Source: Sternotherus odoratus (taxonomy: Eukaryota; Chordata; Testudines; Kinosternidae). Taken from it: a stretch of DNA of 64,000 nucleotides. The translations under genes and the position numbers were made by a program. Under the pieces are notes generated by a model. It saw only the letters and a list, made by a program, of their open reading frames with translations, was not told the origin of the DNA and ran no database searches. The DNA is taken from contig JAVMKO010000001.1 of NCBI GenBank assembly GCA_032164245.1, positions 163,795,434 through 163,859,433 of the forward strand, read 5' to 3'. The first letter of the stretch is position 1; each line of letters starts with the position of its first letter. Shown here piece after piece: positions 57,284 through 64,000 of the stretch.

Positions 57284-58167
57284 CAGTAAACCCTCGATTT
57301 AACGGACCCCGATTTAACGGACTTCGGATGCAACGGACAAAATTTCCGATGCATCCGAAATCCGTTATTCGGGGGCTCCCGCCCGGCTCCCCGCAGCGGG
57401 GAGCCCGGCGGGCGAGTTGACAGCTCCCGCCGGGCTCCCCACAGCGGGGAGCCCGGCGGGAGCTGTCAACTTCCCCCCCCCCCCGCCCGGCTCCCTGCAA
57501 GGGGAGCCGGGCGGGGGGGGGTTGACATTTCCCGCCGGGCTCCCCACAGCGGGGAGCCCGGCGGGAGCTGTCAACTCCCCCCCCCCCCGGCTCCCTGCAG
57601 GGGGAGCCGGGCGGGGGGGGGGGGTTTGACAGTTCCCGCCCGGCTCTCTGCTGCGGGGAGCCGGGCGGGCGGGCTGACAGTTCCCGCCGGGCTCCCCACA
57701 GCGGGGAGCCCGGCGGGAGCTGTCAACTCCCCCCCCACCCGGCTCCCTGCAGGGGAGCGGGGGGGGGGGTTGACAGTTCCCCCCGGGCTCTCCGCTGCGG
57801 GGAGCCGGGGGGGGGGGGTTGACAGTTCCCGCCCGGCTCTCTGCTGCGGGGAGCCGGGCGGGCGAGTTGACAGCTCCCGCCGGGCTCCCCGGAGCGGGAA
57901 GCCCGGCGGGAGCTGTCAACTACCCCCCCCCCCCAGCCGGGACCCGGGCGGGCGGGTTGACAGCTCCCGCCAGGGTCCCAGCAGCCGGGCTCCCGGCCGT
58001 GATAAAAGTAAAACCTCGACATAACGGCCTAATTCGGGTGACGGGGGTGTCTATTGTCAGCCGAAAGTCCATTATTTAATAATTTAAAAAAATTATTAAA
58101 TAACGGACTTTCGGCTTTAACGGACACCCCCTCACCCGAATTAGTCCGTTATATCGAGGTTTCACTG
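57284..58167. mobile_element. pogo/Tigger-like element with palindromic minisatellite
   Basis: Ends 'cagtaaaccctcgatttaac' and '...tatatcgaggtttcactg' are inverted repeats flanked by TA (57282-57283, 58168-58169). It is 884 bp. The interior 57370-58000 is an array of hairpin units. The last 160 bp form their own inverted repeat (58008-58080 with 58088-58165, around 'aataatttaaaaaaattatt'), as if a second terminal copy were nested. It is the same family as 13373-13675, non-autonomous. Confidence 0.9.
57370..58000. repeat. Minisatellite of alternating hairpin units
   Basis: Each unit of about 50-60 bp is itself palindromic. The clearest has 25-bp perfect arms, 57416-57440 and 57446-57470, around 'acagc' and is built on 'cccgccgggctcccc'. 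Similar perfect 15-bp arms are 57531-57545 and 57551-57565, and further copies lie near 57685-57720 and 57870-57915. They alternate with units containing C-runs and G-runs ('ggggagccgggcgggggggg'). About ten half-units are recognisable. Confidence 0.93.
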
Positions 58168-58169
58168 TA

Positions 58170-59990
58170 CTAGTATTGGCACAGAGCAACACTGTAATGG
58201 ATCAGAAGAAAAGCAAGAATGGCAAGAGTAGACCCTCCAAAGCAATGCAGGCAGTCTAAAAATCCTCACTATCTGTCCTCTTCTCTCTAACCACACCAAG
58301 GGGTTAAAAATGCATTTCAAAGCTATGACTATTGTCTAAAAGGGAGGAAGGGGTAGTGATCACTTTAGTCATTTGTGTTTATCTTGGCTTTAGTCCACTT
58401 AAGAGATATATACTTTAAACTTCATCTCCACCACTCGCCAAAATGAAGATGCTGCAGACCCCAGTTATCACATGCTCCCTCTCTCCTGACCCTTTCAATA
58501 TGAAATGAACACAGCTTACATCTCAGGCTGCATTAACTGTTGCACTAAGCTGCTCTTCATTGTAGACTTCCCCTTCCCCCGCCCCTCCAACAACCTTTAA
58601 AGAGGGTCTCTGGGGGGGGCCCTGGTGATGGTGGGGGAGAGGGGTGGAGAAAAGACAGAGATGCATTAGTCCTCTGTGCCTGTGATCTGTGTGGCTGCCG
58701 GAGGAGCTGAGACTTCTGTCGGCAAAGCCCTCTGTTTGTTCAAGGATTAATGAGGGGGTGGGAAAGATAAGCCCCATCCTTAGACAGAATGACCCCATGC
58801 CTTCACACATGGACAGGAAACTCCATGACTTTTTCTCTGTAGGGGAAGGATCTTGCCCCCACATCTTACTCAGACAAAGCTGCCATTAAAGCCAGTGGGA
58901 GTTTTGCCTGAGTAACAACTGAGGGCCTGATTCTGTTCTGTCACTGGTTTTATGCCAAAATATCTACTGTCTTCAGAGGAGTTACTTCTACTTTGCACCA
59001 GTATAAGTGGTGAGAATAAGGCCCAATGGCATTAAAATTCTTGTCAGAGAGGCGACTCAGAGCCTAAGAAAGAAACGGGGCTGTACAAAGCTTCTTCATC
59101 AACGCTGAGTGTTCCCTAACTTCAGCAGAGTTTTGAAGATGAAATTTTTCAAAGTAAAAAATAAAATAAAAGGAGAAGCAGCAGGGGAAGTGTACAGGCA
59201 TTACCGTATCAAACAGAGTTTTGCCTAGCAACTGCTGTAAATAGAGACTATTAAAACAGATGTTTTAACAGGAAGATCTTCATCAATCGCAGCTTTACAA
59301 ACCTGCACTCAGCAGTGGCCTTGAAAAAGAAGCTGATTCTAGAAAGTAACTTTTCAAACAAAATTCAGCTTAGAAGTACATGGACAAGGTAGCAGAGCGT
59401 GAATTGTGGATTTCTTCCCTGTGGAGGCTTTTTTTTTTGTTATTGGAGGCTTCTTAAAGAAGTCTTTGGTATGTCTGGATACTAATTGTTGAGTTGTCTA
59501 GACAGTGATGATATTATTCCCAAGTTATGCACAGATACTCGCTTTGTCACTGTTTCCAGTGCTGCCTACACATATTGCCTCACTGAATACTGTTGACATG
59601 TGCAAAAGCTCCCTAGATATTTATTTTTCTCATTTAGGCAGAGATACATCATGTTTCATAAAACCAGTTCAGTATGCACTGAACCATTTCTAATGCATGA
59701 AATACAGGGTGGGTGTGAATGTAGGAATAACAAAAGAGATAAACGGCATTATGAGCATGATTCTGACTTTGATGGGATTATGCCAGCATAACTGAGAACA
59801 GAAGTGGGTCTTGCGAGTCTTCCTGGCCAATGGGGCAATAACATCCAATGTCCCACCCCCTCTAAAGCCAAGCTCTTGTGTTAGCTATCACCACAGTTTG
59901 TACATTACTGAGAAACTACTTATTTCGCTAAGCAGGATTTTAATAATGCATAGTTTTGTGCTGTCCCTTGTGAAACTTTTCAGTGTCACA
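58170..59990. other. Unique sequence, enhancer-like stretch at 59100-59350
   Basis: No gene recognised. 58915-59030 belongs to the short dispersed family with 'ggtgtaa'-type dyads. 59100-59350 is repeat-free and includes 'tgcctagcaactgc', an RFX-like half site; regulatory function is speculative. Confidence 0.3.
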
Positions 59991-59999
59991 CCTGGTTAA

Positions 60000-60310
60000 G
60001 GGACTAGCGTGGTACTTGGAAAAGCCAGGTTAAATTCCCTGCTCTAGTACAGACTCCCTATGTGTGACCTTCAGCAACTCACTTTGGCACAGATCCCCAA
60101 TGGTATTAAACTCCCATTGATTTCACTGGGCACCTAAGTACATTTAAGGATTTGGGCCTTAGTCTGTCTGTATCTCAGTTCTACTTCTGTAAAATGGGGA
60201 TAATAGCATTTTCCTCCCTTACAGGGGTGTTGTGAGGGTAAATCCATTACAGATTGTGAGGTACTCAGTTGCTGCTGTAATCAGTATTTAATGAAGGGCT
60301 GGATAAGTAC
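60000..60310 (+). repeat. MIR/CORE-SINE fragment
   Basis: Carries 'aaattccctgctctagtaca', 'tgtgtgaccttcagcaactc', 'ctgtaaaatggggataatag' and 'ggggtgttgtgagggtaaat' in the order of MIR read in this direction. A 'cccattgatttcactgggca' type block sits in the middle. Decayed, no function. Confidence 0.82.
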
Positions 60311-60577
60311 CTTAGACATCTGAGCTATGGTGGGGTGCATTTCACTCCAGTAATAAGATAGAAAATATTTTTAAAGTAACACTGTTGCGAGTGAACATTT
60401 CAGTGGCTCCACCCAAATGGAGTTGTATCATGATTATTATCTTCAATAGACATTTTGAAGTTTAGTGCTACTAGAGTTGCAGTCGTTTTTCACATTTCAC
60501 CTGACTACTGAGGTTTCCTTTGTTTAGTTACCTTTTTTATATTTATCTATGCAGACAGTGAAGAGTTAGTTATAGAG

Positions 60578-61493
60578 CAGGGGTCTGCAACCCGCGGCTC
60601 CGGAGCCGCATGCGGCTCTTTCATCCCTCCGATGCGGCTCCCTGTGTGTTCTAATTTTAACCGGCCCGCAGACTGTTTTCTATGCGGCCCGCCAGCACTG
60701 TCCAACCAGTGCGCGGAGCCGCAGCCGAAAGAGAGGGGCGGGGTCAATAAGAGCGAGCGGCGGGGGGGGGAGAAGAACGGAGGCGGAGCCGGGGCCGGGG
60801 CACGAGGCGAGGCGGAGCCGGCGGAGAAGTGCGAGTCGGGCCGGGGCCGGGGCAGGAGGCGAAGCGCGGCGGAGCCGGCGGATAAGAGCGAGCCGGGGCC
60901 GGGGCACGAGGCAAGGCAAGGCAAGCTGGGGGAGGGGGGGAGTGAAAGCACGGCCGGGGGGGGGGGGAGGAAGAAGAGCGAGAGCACGGCCGGAGGGGAG
61001 GGGGAGGGAAGAAGAGCGAGAGCACGGCCGGAGCGGGGGTGAGCGGGGGGGGAGGAAGGGGGGGGAGGAAGAAGAGCGAGAGCACGGCCGGAGGGGGGGG
61101 AGGGAGGGAAGAAGAGCGAGAGCACGGCTGGAGGGGAGGGGGAGGGAAGAAGAGTGAGAGCACGGCCGGAGCGGGGGGGAGGAAGGGGGGGGAGGAAGAA
61201 GAGCGAGAGCACGGCCGGAGGGGGGGGAGGGAGGGAAGGAACGTCTTTTTTTCGGAGCTCAAAATGTTTTGTTGCATGCAGAAATGTAATTTTGTTTTCT
61301 CTGCAGTCGTTCATTGATTTCATAAATGGAACACATTATAGTTTGTTTATACATAGCATAAAGGCAAAAAAAACGTTATATGCAGTGTTATTTCATTTTA
61401 AATGTCAAAAGGGTTTTGTGGCTCCCAGTGTTTTCTTTACTGTGGGAAACGGGTCCAAATGGCTCTTTGAGTGGTAAAGGTTGCAGACCCCTG
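60578..61493. mobile_element. hAT MITE with perfect 8-bp target duplication and inner minisatellite
   Basis: Ends 'caggggtctgcaaccc' and '...aggttgcagacccctg' are inverted repeats with about one mismatch. Flanks 60570-60577 and 61494-61501 are both 'ttatagag'. It is 916 bp. Just inside the left end is 'gcggctccggagccgcatgc', itself palindromic. The middle is G/A-rich tandem sequence and the right part AT-rich. No transposase is encoded; the long frames over 60547-61323 on both strands derive from the tandem array. Confidence 0.95.
60783..61240 (+). repeat. Two G-rich minisatellites within the hAT element
   Basis: 60783-60915 holds about three diverged copies of a unit around 'gagccggggccggggcacga'. 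60960-61240 holds six copies of 'gagcgagagcacggccgga' (starting near 60976, 61014, 61075, 61115, 61152, 61201), separated by G-runs of variable length. Spacing suggests a higher-order unit of about 127 bp. The G strand could form quadruplexes. Confidence 0.9.
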
Positions 61494-61501
61494 TTATAGA
61501 G

Positions 61502-62519
61502 GATTGTTTATTTAGTAGAGCTATACACTGGGTATACCATCTTAGGGAGGGACAGGGGAGGGTAGTTATCCTTTAGGTCAGCACTTGGACAGATTGTATT
61601 TCAAAGACTACTGGATGTCTGCTTACTTTAAGTGTCTTCATTCTTCCAAAATAAGGTTGGCCTTAGATCTCAAGGAGCAGGATCCTGGTGGAAGTAAAAT
61701 AAATTATGACTTCTGTTTTGTAGTGATAGTATAAAATAGGCATAGAAAAAAGTCTGAGAACTTTTTCACTGAGCACTATGCATTCATTCAGTAAGAATCC
61801 ACGTGATTTAAATGGTCACAGAGATCACAGTTTAGTGACATACACCAGACTGCCACAATCCTTCAAACATGTAGGCACAGGTGTACCTTTATTCTCACAA
61901 ACAGCCCCATTTGACAGAGCACACCTGCCATACCCTCCACCTCCCCCAAGGACACAGATCGTGCCTAGACCTTCTTGCTTGTTAACAGTGGCGTGTACTT
62001 TATTTACAGCATCTCAGGCCCTGCCCCCCAACACATATCAGTGCCTGTGCCTCCACACAGGAGCGGGGCTGAGGTGTCTCTACTCTGCGCACTCATCTTG
62101 TCAGGCTCTCCTAGGCCCTGCCAATGCCCTCTCTTCCATCTTCTGCCCTTTTAAAACCACTTGCCTATTCATGTGATAACTCTCTCATTAACTTCCTAAC
62201 CTTGGTCTGGCCTGATCATCAGGAACTCCCCTAGCCAATTAGGTCTTCTCTGGTGAACCTACTTAGTGCTAATAGTGACCAGAGCATGGGCTCAAGCCTC
62301 ACTTCCCAGTACTGTCACATCCCATTGAAGTCGCACATGTGTGTGTTTGAAGGTACTCAGTTTTCAGGTACTCAGCAAGTACTGTCTGCAGTAAACACTC
62401 AAACAGAGAATGGTTGTGGGTTAGTTTAAAGGATAAGCCCTTAAAAGCACAGCTGTGCAAACCATGGATATTTTGAGCTGCTGACACTTCCAAACATACT
62501 TTTAAAAATCGTTACATGT
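61502..62519. other. Unique or unresolved sequence
   Basis: 61850-62300 is C-rich with two antisense 'aataaa'-like signals ('ctttattctcac', 'actttatttacag') and may be part of a reversed LTR, but no ends could be found. The 132-codon frame at 61778-62176 has no recognisable domain. Confidence 0.3.
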
Positions 62520-62797
62520 GGACCAGAAAGTGAATTTTTTTCAGTATTCAGCAAAATCAAAACCTAAAGAAATAGCAATGTTATGTCGACTGAAACATTT
62601 TGTTCAACCCGAAACAAAAGGTTTCATTTTGATTTCAAACTTTTTGTTTTTTCATATTTTAAAATATTAAAAAGGCAACTTCATCATGTCATTCTGAATC
62701 AAAAGTTGGACATGAATTTGCAATTTTTTTTATTTGCCTGAATCAGCATTTTTCATCAAAAAAAAAAATTCAGTTGAAAAATTTCGCCCAGCTCTAC
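62520..62797. repeat. Copy of the AT-rich 'gaaatgtttt' repeat family, with its end
   Basis: Contains 'ctgaaacattttgttcaacc', 'ggtttcattttgatttcaaa' and ends 'tttcgcccagctctac', the same end as 16060-16076. Confidence 0.55.
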
Positions 62798-64000
62798 TTA
62801 AAAGTTATTCCAAACTTTCAATTGTTGAACACCCAAATAAACAGGATTAGAGAGCATTTCAGAAAGTTATTTTAATCTATTTTGTAGGTCCACAAGGGAA
62901 GTCATAGGACCATTGACAGTGCTGGGGTATGACACTTGCACTAAGCTAGTGAGTCCATCATTCTGATGCATCATCATTTCCCGTGAAAAAGAAATTGCAG
63001 GACAAATCCTACTCAGTTACACCCGTACAACATCACTATGTTCAAATTATTCTCTCAGAGCCTGTTTCTCCACTGCTTTGCTCCTTGCATGGTCATTTTA
63101 CACCGTCCAAAAGGCTACCCAGAGGACCAGGCAGTGGAGAACCTGGTCCTGATGCTTGCCCAACCTTGGGGCCTTGAATGAGTTGGAAGCATGGCCGATT
63201 GGAACTTTGAAAATAATTCTGTTCATGAAGCACAGGAAGGAACAGAATCCAGCTCATGCTCCCTAAACTGTACTGGCTAACCGAAGTTACATAAAGAAAT
63301 CAGTAAACATATTTTTGTTACGAAGAGGTAGATATAACTCTGGATATAAAAAGAAGCAGATCAGTTGAGTTCAAAGGTGATGTTTTTCTTTTTCAGAGTA
63401 GAGCTCCACTTTAAGAACTCAGAAAAACGTGGGTTCTAAAAGATAGAATGTGAGAACTTCAGCCAGGCTCTAATTACAGAAGTGATTGCTTTGTTGTTGT
63501 TCTAAAAACATAGAAAAATGACCATCTGTCTCTCTTTTAAAAAAAGCAGAAACTGATATTTTCCTCTATGAGTGACAAAGATTTTTGTCGTAATTAGCTG
63601 CCACAGGAGCATTAAGTCACATCCTGTTCTGGGCTTCGAGCTACAGTTAAAAACAGAATCATGAGATCCACTTTACTAAGAGTCTCACTATTTTTATGTG
63701 GGATTTTTTTCTTAGTTTTCATTTCCCCTTTTCCCTTGCAATTTCCTTCCCTAAGCCAAGCATGCAAAGGTTGGTACGTGATATTGGACGAGCATGGCCA
63801 TGTGCTCATACTATTTCTAGTGCTGTTCTCTGCAGGCTAGAATGTGGCATGTCCTTGATGGGAGCAAAAGGGAGAGGCAATGACTCTCTGGTTAAAGCCA
63901 TGTTGGAAGCTGAATAAAGCTGATGGTATGACTAGCATGAGTTGTGGGTCCATCCAAAATAGAGTCGCTTAGTCATGAAGTTTGGCCACACTAGATGGGT
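62798..64000. other. Unique sequence to the end of the window
   Basis: Nothing recognised as coding or repetitive. 63430-63700 is repeat-free with 'tctaattacag' and 'cgtaattagctgccacagg' homeodomain-type cores, so it is a weak candidate for conserved non-coding sequence. Confidence 0.3.

Noticed and set aside
57365..58024. Frames of 130-184 codons on both strands
   Set aside because: They read through the palindromic minisatellite of the pogo-like element; the near-identical product on either strand reflects the palindromes, not a protein.
60547..61323. 258-codon minus-strand frame (and 107-136-codon frames on the plus strand)
   Set aside because: It translates the G/A-rich minisatellite of a hAT element into proline/leucine/serine repeats, crosses the element's boundary, and is open on both strands, which is what low-complexity DNA does.

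Overview
This window looks like nuclear DNA of a turtle (Testudines, probably a cryptodire). It is AT-rich and holds no open reading frame that resembles a host gene. It is full of CR1 LINE tails of the reptile/bird type (for example 8724-8817 and 51745-52610). It also carries a tRNA-derived SINE with a CR1-like tail (20387-20575) of the kind known from cryptodire turtles. Other layers are Harbinger-like and hAT-like MITEs, Penelope-like and DIRS-like retroelements, MIR/CORE-SINE remnants and solo LTRs. The taxonomic call rests on repeat recognition from memory, not on a search. I found no exon, intact tRNA gene, CRISPR array or prokaryotic-type operon, so the window is best read as intergenic or intronic sequence dominated by transposon archaeology.

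Layout. 1-4072: two decayed CR1 copies; the second is interrupted by a hAT fragment carrying a perfect 113-bp palindrome, and its tail is hit by a hAT MITE with an exact 8-bp target duplication. 4073-9235: mostly unique DNA, including a candidate conserved non-coding block at 4640-5200, CORE-SINE pieces, and a CR1 with a younger CR1 nested in it. 10497-11491: a solo LTR with 5-bp target duplication, itself split by a TA-flanked MITE. 12928-13120: a 7SL RNA (SRP RNA) pseudogene. 13678-23240: a large imperfect palindrome, about 4.8 kb and 4.3 kb arms around a loop of about 450 bp; this is the most striking structure here. 23360-23975: a Penelope-like fragment abutting the palindrome. 24000-48000: largely unique DNA with scattered repeats, among them a CR1 tail plus hAT (28930-29660), a Harbinger-like MITE (30043-30721) and an antisense solo LTR (44686-45410). 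48000-52860: a minus-strand DIRS-like retrotransposon remnant (gag-like, reverse transcriptase, RNase H) with a plus-strand CR1 inserted in its 5' part. 54300-54870: a Penelope-like element 3' end with endonuclease-region coding remnant and a hammerhead-ribozyme-like core. 55406-58167 and 60578-61493: GC-rich DNA transposons (Harbinger-like, hAT and pogo/mariner-like) with exact target duplications and internal palindromic or G-rich minisatellites. The rest to 64000 is unique sequence with MIR remnants.

No genes work together here. What can be read is an order of insertion: CR1, MIR and MITE copies are shared by both palindrome arms and so predate it, while a tRNA-SINE and several MITEs occur in only one arm and so postdate it. 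Percent identities and family names are hand estimates.
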